24,215 nt of DNA from contig DHQI01000048.1 of assembly GCA_002408065.1 (NCBI GenBank), forward strand, positions 1 through 24,215, given 5' to 3'. The notes under the pieces are model-generated. The model was given only the letters and a program-made list of their open reading frames with translations. It made no database searches and was not told the DNA's origin. The translations under genes were made by a program, and so were the position numbers. Position 1 is the stretch's first letter; the number at the start of each line of letters is the position of its first letter. Source of the DNA: Bacteroidales bacterium UBA5342 (GTDB taxonomy: Bacteria > Bacteroidota > Bacteroidia > Bacteroidales > UBA5342). Below are positions 15,973 through 23,291 of the stretch, in pieces.

Positions 15973-17167
15973 AATTCTTGTTTTCCTTCTTAAACTCAAC
16001 GATTGCAATGAATGCAATAAAAATTATATAAAATGAATAGTTGAAAAATACTGATGCTGCTGATTGTTGTAATAAAAAATAAACTATCGGAAATAATATC
16101 AACTCTCGATAAGGAGTAAACAGGATAATATCTCTGATAATCATAAAATACATAACCAACCAAGCAATAAGTGGAATTATACCACCTGTCATAAGAACTT
16201 CAATTTGATAAAAATGGGGTACTAGAATACCAAAACCATGCTTTATATAATACATATCTGCATTCTTTATTCCGAAACCCATCCCCCAAGAGTCTTTCAC
16301 ACTCTTAAGTCCATACACAAATAGATCAATTCTTTCACTAGAACCATCTTCAAATGAATTAAATTTTTGAAGTAATACTAATAAATTTGCGAAGTATTCA
16401 TGAAAAATAAATATCATTATTAATAAAAGCACACTTAGTGATAATATTACTTTTGGATTAAATATGTATTTGCGATACATTACAACTCCTATTAGGAAAA
16501 GGACAACCTGTACAATTCGAGCTGTTGTAGCAAATGATAGCCAAATACATATTATAAAAATAGCTAGTTCATACCAAAGAGTCTTCTTTGGTGTAAAAAA
16601 TCTCAAATATGTTATTAGAAAGAAACCCATCAAGGCAATAGCTGATGCAAAATCATTTTGATTTGCATAAAACCCCGTTGGCGCATGTCTCCACCATTCA
16701 ACCTTAGGTAGACCTACTAAGGTCGATGATCGCAAATGATTGAGTGTTACAACCTCATAAAAAGCAACCAGCACATATACAATGAAACAAGCAGTTGTTG
16801 TAAAGAATACAATTTTTAAAAATCTAAGCTTATTTTCCTGGGCAAAAAGTAATAAAAAAACAGGCAAAAAAGTGGCGACACAAAAATTCAGGTAATCATT
16901 TATAGATGTTACTCTCAAATAAATAAATGAAGTGAATGAAGTACATATAAAAAAAACGACATAATACAGTATAATTGAAAAACCTAAGTTAGTTGTTTTG
17001 AAGTTTAGATTTTTCAACCCCCATAATGTCAAAATTGGGAACATTACACGAACAAGGTGAATTGGTTTCAATCCTATATATACATACTGCCCAAAAAAAC
17101 CTCCTATCAATAATAAAGAAAGCAAAATGTGAAAAGTAGTTTTATTATATGAGAACACTAATTTCAT
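15965..17167 (-). CDS. wzy: Wzy-like O-antigen polymerase / ligase-family membrane protein
   Basis: The 400-residue product has roughly ten or more hydrophobic segments and a large outer loop with APTGFYANQNDFASAIAL (about 163-180). This region contains the GxxxNxNxFA-like signature of the Wzy_C/O-antigen ligase family (PF04932 type). A second loop carries SSERIDLFVYGLKSVKDSWGMGFG (about 276-299). It probably polymerises flipped repeat units in the periplasm. Its ATG overlaps the stop of the upstream ligase-like gene in an ATGA, and its own stop overlaps the pyruvyl transferase start. Two members of this superfamily in tandem suggests that one is the polymerase and the other the ligase. I assign polymerase to this one because it is the smaller and more variable. 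Confidence 0.75.
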   Translation of the reverse strand: MKLVFSYNKTTFHILLSLLLIGGFFGQYVYIGLKPIHLVRVMFPILTLWGLKNLNFKTTNLGFSIILYYVVFFICTSFTSFIYLRVTSINDYLNFCVATFLPVFLLLFAQENKLRFLKIVFFTTTACFIVYVLVAFYEVVTLNHLRSSTLVGLPKVEWWRHAPTGFYANQNDFASAIALMGFFLITYLRFFTPKKTLWYELAIFIICIWLSFATTARIVQVVLFLIGVVMYRKYIFNPKVILSLSVLLLIMIFIFHEYFANLLVLLQKFNSFEDGSSERIDLFVYGLKSVKDSWGMGFGIKNADMYYIKHGFGILVPHFYQIEVLMTGGIIPLIAWLVMYFMIIRDIILFTPYRELILFPIVYFLLQQSAASVFFNYSFYIIFIAFIAIVEFKKENKNYE

Positions 17168-18996
17168 TTTATGATAACCTCCTCATTAATTATTAGTTTA
17201 GGATTAGCAAAGTACACTTTACAAGCATTTATATTCCCCCTATTTGCTGTTAATATTAAATAAAAACGGGTATTCTTTAACTTAGCATTCTGCACAATTT
17301 CGAGCTTTTGCCAACTCCCTTTATCTTTAAACACATAGTCATCTGAAAAAGAAACGCTACCATCTGAAATAGCAATTCCAACATGATTAAATTTTTCTGA
17401 ATTTGAAAGATAACACCATATAGAAAAATGGACATCAACTGCTATTTCTTTTTTTAAATCCACAACATAAATATTGGGTATAACATAAACTATATCATCA
17501 GTATGAGTCTTCAATTCAGAATTGCTAAGATCATATTCAACACCATTACCACAAAGTGGTAATGCTCTATAATTAGGTAGATTCTCATAGTTAAGAACAT
17601 CGTACTCTCCCGACAAAAATGTTCTTGGGTTATTGGATTTAATAGTGAAAAGATAAGAAATTAAAATAACTAAACTAAAAACCAAAATTAACAAGCTCAA
17701 AAATATATTATAATTTAATGCCATTCCTTTACCTTTGGATTTAAAATTGATTACAGATAAAATAAATATCCAAAACACAAAAGGAAAAATACCAATATTA
17801 CGCACAAGAGCAGCCTCGACAAATAAAGCCATGCCAAACACAAAAACAACAGCCCACTTAATACCAGAAGCATCTGATTGCTTTATAAGCAGCACAACAA
17901 ACAAAAAAAACAGTGCAAGAGCAACTCCCCCACCATACAAAGTCATCTGTAAATACTGATTATGAGCATTCAGTTCTTTGGCGGCAGCCAATCCATATCC
18001 TTTTTCTTTATATTTCCCCACTAAAGCATCATCCACATCTCCCATGCCATAGCCAAAGAGTGGTTTTTCTTTGATCAATTCCAGAGCAGCCCCCCACACA
18101 TAAGTACGGGATTCTACATCTTCTACATCAGCCCCTTGTTTTAGCTGCGTAATTTTTGATTGCACACGTTGGTTATTCATAATGCCCAGCGTACCCAGCG
18201 CAACAAACACCACAAAGAATGCCACTTGCAGCCACCATTTGAGCATTCTGCCCCATACGTAATAAAAGGCATACAGCGTTACGAGTACTGAAAGAATCAT
18301 CAATATCCGCGCACTGGACATAATGCAGAGCATATCAATAAACAGCACAAAAAGTACGGTAGAAATCTGTTGCCACCTCCCCTGCTGTTTAATGTTCATC
18401 ATCAGTAGCGGGATAGCCATTAAGAGCGTTACTCCAATATAAGTGCGATGGTTAATATAAGTCAAAAGGTCGAGGCTCATAATGCCTGCCGTCTTAATGC
18501 GCCCTATGGTATCTCCCACAAACATATCCACCCCCATACGTACCACCATATAGCCAATAGCAATCAGAACGCCCCAGAGGAAAGCGTTAAGCACTTTATT
18601 GAAGTTAATATGCTTTTCGATGCCCTCCATAAAGCCAATAAAGGCCAGGAGGTAAAGTGGAATGAGTTTTTCGAAGCGATGAAAATACTCGTTGATATTT
18701 TCCGACCACAAGATGGTGGCGGTCATCCAGAGGAGGTAGGCCAGTAGGAAGTAGAAGGGGATCTTAGGCCCCCTAAATCCCCCTAAGGGGGACTTAGCTT
18801 TCTGTGAATCTTGTGGTTTATTCTTAAAAGAAAAACCAATATGCCCCTTGAATACCCCCCAGAGCAAAAGGGCGAATACACCATAAAAGGTGCCTTGCAG
18901 AGCCGGGAAACAAATCGTTGCTGCCCACAGGTAGCTCACCCATTGGAGAAGTTCGGTGTAACTTTTAGGAAATGATATGTTTTTTAATAAATTCAA
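17164..18996 (-). CDS. O-antigen ligase-like membrane protein with an extra C-terminal domain
   Basis: The first ~450 residues are a polytopic WaaL/O-antigen-ligase-like core with NHRTYIGVTLLMAIPLLMM (about 181-199), SSARILMILSVLVTLY, and a loop containing ESRTYVWGAALELIKEKPLFGYGMGD (about 290-315) and AHNQYLQMTLYGGG. After the last helix (about 430-450) come about 160 soluble residues rich in beta-strand patterns (VDVHFSIWCYL, VSFSDDYVF, TRFYLILTANRG) that resemble a carbohydrate-binding beta-sandwich. This is unusual for the family. The DNA changes composition at the same point: 31 of 60 bases are G/C at 18181-18240 but 12 of 60 at 17641-17700. No ATG fits; the start is a TTG. A palindromic repeat is embedded near codons 67-78. 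Confidence 0.82.
   Translation of the reverse strand: MNLLKNISFPKSYTELLQWVSYLWAATICFPALQGTFYGVFALLLWGVFKGHIGFSFKNKPQDSQKAKSPLGGFRGPKIPFYFLLAYLLWMTATILWSENINEYFHRFEKLIPLYLLAFIGFMEGIEKHINFNKVLNAFLWGVLIAIGYMVVRMGVDMFVGDTIGRIKTAGIMSLDLLTYINHRTYIGVTLLMAIPLLMMNIKQQGRWQQISTVLFVLFIDMLCIMSSARILMILSVLVTLYAFYYVWGRMLKWWLQVAFFVVFVALGTLGIMNNQRVQSKITQLKQGADVEDVESRTYVWGAALELIKEKPLFGYGMGDVDDALVGKYKEKGYGLAAAKELNAHNQYLQMTLYGGGVALALFFLFVVLLIKQSDASGIKWAVVFVFGMALFVEAALVRNIGIFPFVFWIFILSVINFKSKGKGMALNYNIFLSLLILVFSLVILISYLFTIKSNNPRTFLSGEYDVLNYENLPNYRALPLCGNGVEYDLSNSELKTHTDDIVYVIPNIYVVDLKKEIAVDVHFSIWCYLSNSEKFNHVGIAISDGSVSFSDDYVFKDKGSWQKLEIVQNAKLKNTRFYLILTANRGNINACKVYFANPKLIINEEVIIK
18763..18796. repeat. Palindromic C/G-rich repeat embedded in the ligase coding frame
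   Basis: The plus strand reads CTTAGGCCCCCTAAATCCCC followed by CTAAGGGGGACTTAG: two C5 blocks, then a G5 block, making nested inverted repeats. On the coding strand it gives KSPLGGFRGPK, in a cytoplasmic-loop-like stretch between hydrophobic segments. I recall very similar elements being dispersed in many Bacteroidota genomes, usually between genes. Confidence 0.75.
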
Positions 18997-19050
18997 GATT
19001 TGATTAAATATCCTTGTATTATAATGTTTTCTATTTTACTTAAAAGTTAC

Positions 19051-19158
19051 TCATGACCAAAAATAGATGTCTACATAAGTAGTAGTAATGCCACTCTCCG
19101 CCATACAGGTCCCCGACACTAAGCCTACATATCCTGTTCCTACTATTGCTATTTTCAT
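19051..19158 (-). pseudogene. ugd: UDP-glucose 6-dehydrogenase stub 1 (5' end)
   Basis: An ATG at 19158 opens 35 codons giving MKIAIVGTGYVGLVSGTCMA and then ESGITTTYVDI, the exact N-terminal Rossmann unit (strand-GxGxxG-helix-strand) of UDP-glucose dehydrogenases. Homology stops after VDI, and YFWS and a TGA follow. The rest of the gene (about 400 codons) is absent. It lies just upstream of the ligase-like gene, whose frame opens inside the sequence that replaced it. A full ugd is not present in the window; the dehydrogenase at 2984-4234 is of another subfamily. Confidence 0.88.
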
Positions 19159-19249
19159 TCTTTTTTGTGTTATTTTTACTCAGACTAAAGACTTAAAAAT
19201 TTTAGACTAAAAGTTGTCAGATTATATTTTTTTATATCTTAAGTTACTT

Positions 19250-19477
19250 TTATTGTTTCAATTTCATTTGAACTGTTGCATTTTTTGCAACAGTTGCATC
19301 TCTCAACAATTCTTTTTCTTTATAAACATTATTTATATGCCTTGAAATAACAGATTTATCCCTACCAAAAAGCTCTGACAACTGCATAAGACTAAGCCAT
19401 ACAGTGTCATCACTAATCTTTACTTCTAGTTGTAGATTAGTATTGTCTGGTTGATATATAATTACTTCATTCTTCGT
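19250..19477 (-). pseudogene. Broken RhuM-family gene, N-terminal part only
   Basis: The minus strand codes for NEVIIYQPDNTNLQLEV, then DDTVWLSLMQLSELFGRDKS and VISRHINNVYKEKELLRDAT, a clear match to the DNA-binding-like N-terminus of the virulence-associated RhuM family. The frame ends after 73 such codons at a TAA, without the usual NLDVIISVGYRV continuation. At the other end the codon preceding NEV is AAG, where relatives have their start, and a TAA closes the frame two codons further up. RhuM genes often travel with type I restriction or mobile loci. Just upstream, another frame ends in VITAKDAKVCHFHSLSVNEE, which I do not recognise. The fragment lies exactly between the two ugd stubs. 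Confidence 0.75.
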
Positions 19478-19548
19478 TTACGGAAAGGCTATGAAAATGA
19501 CACACTTTAGCATCTTTTGCTGTTATTACATTTCTTGCAAGAACTGAA

Positions 19549-19632
19549 TTACGTAGTAGTAATCCCACTCTCTGCCATACAGGTTCCTGACACTAAGCCC
19601 ACATATCCTGTTCCTACTATTGCTATTTTCAT
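19549..19632 (-). pseudogene. ugd: UDP-glucose 6-dehydrogenase stub 2 (5' end)
   Basis: An ATG at 19632 opens 27 codons encoding the same MKIAIVGTGYVGLVSGTCMA and ESGITTT peptide as stub 1, ending at a TAA where homology breaks. Compared with stub 1 the shared 27 codons differ at six third positions (codons 11, 15, 16, 20, 23, 27), all silent. It lies 145 nt downstream of the stop of the AlbA_2-type gene at 19778-21394. Between its end and stub 1 lie about 70 nt of unassigned sequence and the RhuM-like fragment. Confidence 0.88.
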
Positions 19633-19777
19633 TTTATCGTTGTTTTATTCTTAAGATAATAAACATCAGATATTTCATTCTGGATGCTTTATCTACTTCT
19701 TTTCGTTTTATGCTTATTCATTCTATACCATTAGAATGATTGCCCAAAGATAAGCGTAAAATCATTTTATTAGCACA

Positions 19778-21394
19778 TTATTTAACAAGCACTTTCCAGT
19801 AGCCACCTTTATCGGGACCTAGACGCATTAACTTTCCTTCTTCTTTTAATTTATTTATATTCTTTTGCACCGCTCGCGTTGAAATATTACAAATCTTAGA
19901 CAACTCAAATATTGTAATATCTCTATTCATAGCAATTGCATCAATTATTTTCTGTGAACTTTTCTGTGAACTTTTCTGTGAACTTTTCTGTGAACTTTTC
20001 TGGGCGGTTTCTATTTGATTATCATTAGCACCTGACTCTCCCTTAGAAATTATTTGCCAATAGCCACCTCTAGCGCCTCCTGCTCGTAATATCTCATTGT
20101 TTGACTGAAGATTAGCCAAATTCTTCTCTATAGCTCGGGTCGAAATCTTCAACCGTTTTGACAATTCCCAGATAGTAATTGTTGGCCGACTTAGTATAAG
20201 TTCCAAGATCTTCTCCGAACTTTTCTCCGAACCTTTCTCCGAACCTTTCTCCGATGTTGTTTCTGCGTCAGTTTTTTCAGTATCAATTTCATCTTTTGAC
20301 TTGTCCCTCACAAAGATTTGAGCCGTAAAATGATCACTTGTTTTAAACTCTAACGTGTTATTATTATCGGCGCATTGTTGTTTGATACGCCCAATACCCG
20401 TCCCTGCCTTTTCCATCAGATAGGTTCTGGAAAGCATATCGGCAATCAATCTATTGCGAGCCTCACTCTTACGCCCCAGCTCTTTAGGATCAAACAAAAG
20501 CTCACCTTTATTATCCACCACTAAAGTGGAATCAAATAGCTCTACCACAATATTATCGCCCAAGAAATAGTCGTTATGAACCATTGCATTCACAATAAGT
20601 TCACGGTAGGCTTCTTCTGGAAAATCCGGTAGCTCGGTGCGTTTTAAGCCTTTGATAATAAATTCTGTGGCTACCCTTTTGTTAAGGTATTCGAAGGCAT
20701 ATTCGATATTTGCAATAATGCCGTCGTCTATGACCTTTTTATCCAGAATATTCACTCTGGAATCATCTTTAAAATGTACACAGCGCAATTTGGAACTGAT
20801 AATGTATTTACCGGGATTTTTAGCGAAAAGCAATACGCCAGCATTTGTCATGCCAGCACTTGTAAGCAATCCTAAATTACTTAAAGTCACTTTGTCATTA
20901 AGAGAATTTGAAATGCCGGCAATCGTTAGGTAATAGTTAAACCTCCTTTCATCAAAATCCTCCCAATCAAAATCGGTGCAAATTTGTTCGTCAAAACGTA
21001 CTTTGCCAGACTTAATTGATAGTTTAAGAATCTCATCACGATGCATCTTTTGCGAATTGGCTCCCATACGCATATAAAAGCCATCGCTACACTGATAAGG
21101 TTTATTGTCCCCCTCTTCTACTTGTACAATAATAATATTTTCAACAGCCTCTATTTGCACAATAACAGAAGGTTGAATATTGTGTGCTAAATCTTGTATT
21201 TTAGATTTAAGATCGTTGGTAAGCTGTATGCCTTTGATTTGTCCAAAATCATCCACCCCTAAGAAAACCCGACCACCCGAAGCATTAGCCAAAGCGCATA
21301 CTTCTTTAGCAAAAGACTTATCGAGGCGTTCTTTGAACTCGATGTATTGTCCTTCGCCTTGTGCGATGAGCATATTTAGGGTTGATTTATTCAA
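19778..21394 (-). CDS. AlbA_2 (Schlafen AAA_4-like) - GHKL ATPase protein with two winged-helix domains
   Basis: The 538-residue product has an AlbA_2 domain (about 8-125: GEGQYIEFKERLDKSFAKEV, ALANASGGRVFLGVDD, PYQCSDGFYMRMG) and a RecG-like/HATPase_c_4 domain (about 255-365: N-box EAYRELIVNAMVHNDYF, G-box EKAGTGIGRIKQQC). Then follows a doubled module: GSEK repeats plus winged helix 1 (about 379-450) and SSQK repeats plus winged helix 2 (about 464-538). Both helices share TIxELSK, ISTRAxxKN and a GGYW ending. The start is TTG at 21394 or ATG at 21373. The TTG is kept because relatives have several residues before the LIxxGEG segment. It is probably an ATP-dependent DNA-binding regulator, but the exact role is unknown. 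It lies upstream of the ugd stubs at the edge of the glycan locus. Confidence 0.85.
   Translation of the reverse strand: MNKSTLNMLIAQGEGQYIEFKERLDKSFAKEVCALANASGGRVFLGVDDFGQIKGIQLTNDLKSKIQDLAHNIQPSVIVQIEAVENIIIVQVEEGDNKPYQCSDGFYMRMGANSQKMHRDEILKLSIKSGKVRFDEQICTDFDWEDFDERRFNYYLTIAGISNSLNDKVTLSNLGLLTSAGMTNAGVLLFAKNPGKYIISSKLRCVHFKDDSRVNILDKKVIDDGIIANIEYAFEYLNKRVATEFIIKGLKRTELPDFPEEAYRELIVNAMVHNDYFLGDNIVVELFDSTLVVDNKGELLFDPKELGRKSEARNRLIADMLSRTYLMEKAGTGIGRIKQQCADNNNTLEFKTSDHFTAQIFVRDKSKDEIDTEKTDAETTSEKGSEKGSEKSSEKILELILSRPTITIWELSKRLKISTRAIEKNLANLQSNNEILRAGGARGGYWQIISKGESGANDNQIETAQKSSQKSSQKSSQKSSQKIIDAIAMNRDITIFELSKICNISTRAVQKNINKLKEEGKLMRLGPDKGGYWKVLVK
19950..20003 (-). repeat. 12-bp tandem repeat coding for (SSQK)n
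   Basis: TTCTGTGAACTT (plus strand) occurs four times exactly, followed by a partial unit. It codes for SSQK tetrapeptides directly before the second winged helix of the AlbA_2-type protein. Copy change preserves the frame. Confidence 0.95.
20211..20258 (-). repeat. 12-bp tandem repeat coding for (GSEK)n
   Basis: Four units of TTCTCCGAAC followed by TT or CT, the last degenerate, code for SEKG/SSEK tetrapeptides directly before the first winged helix. The unit length equals that of the other two coding repeats in this window, but the sequence is different. Confidence 0.93.
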
Positions 21395-21499
21395 ACTATG
21401 GGCTTTTGTGTAATAGAATCTTTGAATGATTCTTAAAACTTATAATATAAATACTTTACGCTGTTATCTTTTGCTTTTTTTCTTCGTGAAACAAAAGCA

Positions 21500-21530
21500 C
21501 AAAAATAAGTGCATTTTTTTACATATTCAA
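21500..21530 (-). promoter_or_regulatory. Possible promoter for the AlbA_2-type gene at 19778-21394
   Basis: TATTTTTG (minus strand, 21507-21500) fits TAnnTTTG, with a TTG at 21530-21528 after a 20-nt spacer. Transcription would start near 21493 and give a leader of about 100 nt. Confidence 0.4.
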
Positions 21531-21798
21531 GCTTATAACTTGCTTTATATGAATAATTTTTAGCTATAATAATTTTTTAGAATAATGACCATTATAATTT
21601 ATGGTGATTGGGTATCAGGCTGTGCCTCGCGCTGCCGCCAAGGTATGTTTTCATATTAATGACAGCGGAAAGGAGCTTTGCGAACTTGACGCTAATGTCA
21701 TTCAAGATTTTTTATTCAAAATTCAAACAGTTGTCCGACGCTCTCTTGTTATGCTAAAGATTGGACAGTGAGGCAGTAAGAGGTGGTCTGATGCGGTG

Positions 21799-21819
21799 CA
21801 CTGAGCATTTGCCGAAGTG
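21799..21819. repeat. Small inverted repeat resembling an extragenic palindrome
   Basis: CACTGAGCATTTGCCGAAGTG has CACT/AGTG ends and is close to the CACTGAGCCTGTCGAAGTG type found dispersed in many bacterial genomes. It is a single copy within this window. Confidence 0.4.
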
Positions 21820-21905
21820 TCTGATATCTAAAAATCTAAGGGTCTATTGTTCTTAGTCTTTCAATTATTACAGTAGCATCCATATTGGCTAAGGCCGCTA
21901 AAGGA

Positions 21906-22613
21906 CTAGCCCATGCTTCCGGGCTCTTCGCCTTTGCGGTAGTAATAGATCAGACCATATTCCCGGCAGGCATCCAGTCGCTTTTCCATATTGACAATAC
22001 CTTCGAATTTTTCCTCCACCTCATTCCATATATTAAGGATGATTTCATCCCCTATATCACGCAGTTCTGAGATATTATCCAGCAAGCGATTGGTGTTGTT
22101 CTTCAGGAATTTTTGATTACCGTGGGCCTCTTTAAAACGCTCGAAATGCACCCTTACATTGGCCATTGAGGGACAATAGATAGCCGCCCCCCCCGCTGCT
22201 ATGCGCGCCATATCCCCTTGGAGCACTTTCTCGCCCCAGTCCAGTACCGACTGCTCGGTGTTGAGCGCAGGCACCGCTTTGGTGCCGGGTGTCAGCCCTA
22301 AAAATTTCTGATCGGGGGGCTTTATCTCCCCCCGCATGACCGACATATTCAAGGCCTGAATATAATGCGAGACGTAAAGACGAGCTTTCTTCAACTTTTC
22401 CTGATAGCCACGGTTAGAGCTCACCTGACGCGCAAGACCCTGCTGATACTCATACAAGGCCCGCTCAAATTTGGGCAAAAAAGTCTGTAACTCGTTCAAC
22501 AGCTTTTGAGAATAGGCCAAATCAAACATATCCAGGATCTCCCCTTTGGCTTGGGCGGTGTTCATTGCTCTGAGACGGGCTTTGTCGGTATTGGGTAGTC
22601 TTCTGTAAGGCAT
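21906..22613 (-). CDS. Conserved-looking hypothetical protein (MPYRRLPNTD start), mostly helical
   Basis: I recall proteins with the same MPYRRLPNTDKARLRAM start in many Bacteroidota, but know no function. The 235-residue product has no signal peptide or membrane segment. It is rich in charged helices (QKLLNELQTFLPKFERALYEYQQGLARQ, then SNRGYQEKLKKARLYVSHYIQALNMSV). A more ordered middle follows (FLGLTPGTKAVPALNTEQSVLDWGEKVLQG, with GGAAIYCPSMANVRVHFERF), then a second helical part, and the end is GLIYYYRKGEEPGSMG. It appears to be a cytoplasmic protein. It is transcribed alone, away from the glycan genes; the divergent neighbour starts 220 bp further on. The start is ATG. Confidence 0.75.
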   Translation of the reverse strand: MPYRRLPNTDKARLRAMNTAQAKGEILDMFDLAYSQKLLNELQTFLPKFERALYEYQQGLARQVSSNRGYQEKLKKARLYVSHYIQALNMSVMRGEIKPPDQKFLGLTPGTKAVPALNTEQSVLDWGEKVLQGDMARIAAGGAAIYCPSMANVRVHFERFKEAHGNQKFLKNNTNRLLDNISELRDIGDEIILNIWNEVEEKFEGIVNMEKRLDACREYGLIYYYRKGEEPGSMG

Positions 22614-22750
22614 AGGTTGATATTAAGCAATTTGGACTTGCGAATATAGATAAATTAAATCAACAAGCCCAACTTCTCATATAAAAAGTGCGATTTTGTC
22701 ATCAAAATGCATTGTGAATAAAATACTCATCAAGCTATTTTATAAAATGC

Positions 22751-22780
22751 TTGCATATTTCAAGAAAAAAATTACTTTTG
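22751..22780 (+). promoter_or_regulatory. Bacteroidota-type promoter for the DUF2795-like gene
   Basis: TACTTTTG at 22773-22780 fits TAnnTTTG exactly, and a TTG at 22751-22753 lies 19 nt upstream. Transcription would begin near 22787, leaving a leader of about 45 nt before the ATG. Confidence 0.6.
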
Positions 22781-22833
22781 CGGAAAAATAGGAAAATACT
22801 AATCTATTAAAAATATAACAAAACTACGCTAAT

Positions 22834-23055
22834 ATGTATTGGACTTTGGAATTAGCATCAAAACTGGAAGATGCACCGTGGCCTGCCACCAAGGAAGAAT
22901 TGATTGACTTTGCCATGCGTTCAGGCGCTCCTATGGAAGTGGTGGAAAATTTACAGGAAATAGAAGAGGACGGAGAAGTCTACGAAAGCATCGAAGACAT
23001 CTGGCCGGACTACCCCAGCAAGGAGGATTTCTTCTTCAACGAAGATGAGTATTAA
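22834..23055 (+). CDS. Small acidic DUF2795-like protein
   Basis: The 73-residue product is strongly acidic and contains LEDAPWPATKEELIDFAMRSGAPMEVVENLQEIEEDGEVYESI, the DUF2795 pattern of a short helical domain with the W-P-x-T-K-E-E-L start. The family is widespread in Bacteroidota, and the function is not established. It ends in a phenylalanine- and acid-rich tail (FFFNEDEY). The gene stands alone on the plus strand with a good promoter 54 nt upstream and a strong intrinsic terminator 24 nt after its stop, so it is a complete single-gene unit. Confidence 0.9.
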   Translation: MYWTLELASKLEDAPWPATKEELIDFAMRSGAPMEVVENLQEIEEDGEVYESIEDIWPDYPSKEDFFFNEDEY

Positions 23056-23079
23056 GACTAGCCGGGTATCATTTGTAAC

Positions 23080-23119
23080 ACAAGCTGCTTCAGACCTCTG
23101 AGGTAGCTTGTTTTTTTTT
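23080..23119 (+). terminator. Intrinsic terminator of the DUF2795-like gene
   Basis: A 14-bp stem (ACAAGCTGCTTCAG with CTGAGGTAGCTTGT, counting G-T pairs) with an ACCT loop is followed by eight T residues. It starts 24 nt after the TAA. Confidence 0.93.
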
Positions 23120-23291
23120 ATAAGCTAGTGTTAGCTGTAGCGCAGAGCTACGCAACATTTTTCTTTCACCAAGACAGCAAGAAACGAAACATAACTAAGT
23201 AAGCAACTAAACGCGTTGGCGAAATTAAATAAACTTTCTTAAAAACATCTATAAATCAGATTATTATACTAACACTTGCAGGAAAGTATTT

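Larger units (their letters stand above)
21395..21905. other. Intergenic stretch with remnants of dispersed repeats
   Basis: No coding frame is convincing in these 511 bases. The left part holds the probable promoter of the AlbA_2-type gene. From about 21600 the base composition becomes more GC-rich and small inverted repeats appear (ACCAT/ATGGT near 21588-21606; AATGACA/TGTCATT at about 21658-21704). A segment CACTGAGC...CGAAGTG lies at 21799-21819 and resembles a common extragenic repeat. I see no RNA gene. Confidence 0.5.

Noticed and set aside
15973..16017. TTG start 45 bases further upstream for the pyruvyl transferase
   Set aside because: It would overlap the polymerase gene by over 50 bases; the ATG at 15972 has an ordinary 8-nt overlap and matches the conserved N-terminus.
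19051..19632. ugd stubs as regulatory leader peptides
   Set aside because: The peptides are plain Rossmann N-termini with no run of regulatory codons and no attenuator hairpin with a T tract behind them; gene remnants explain them better.
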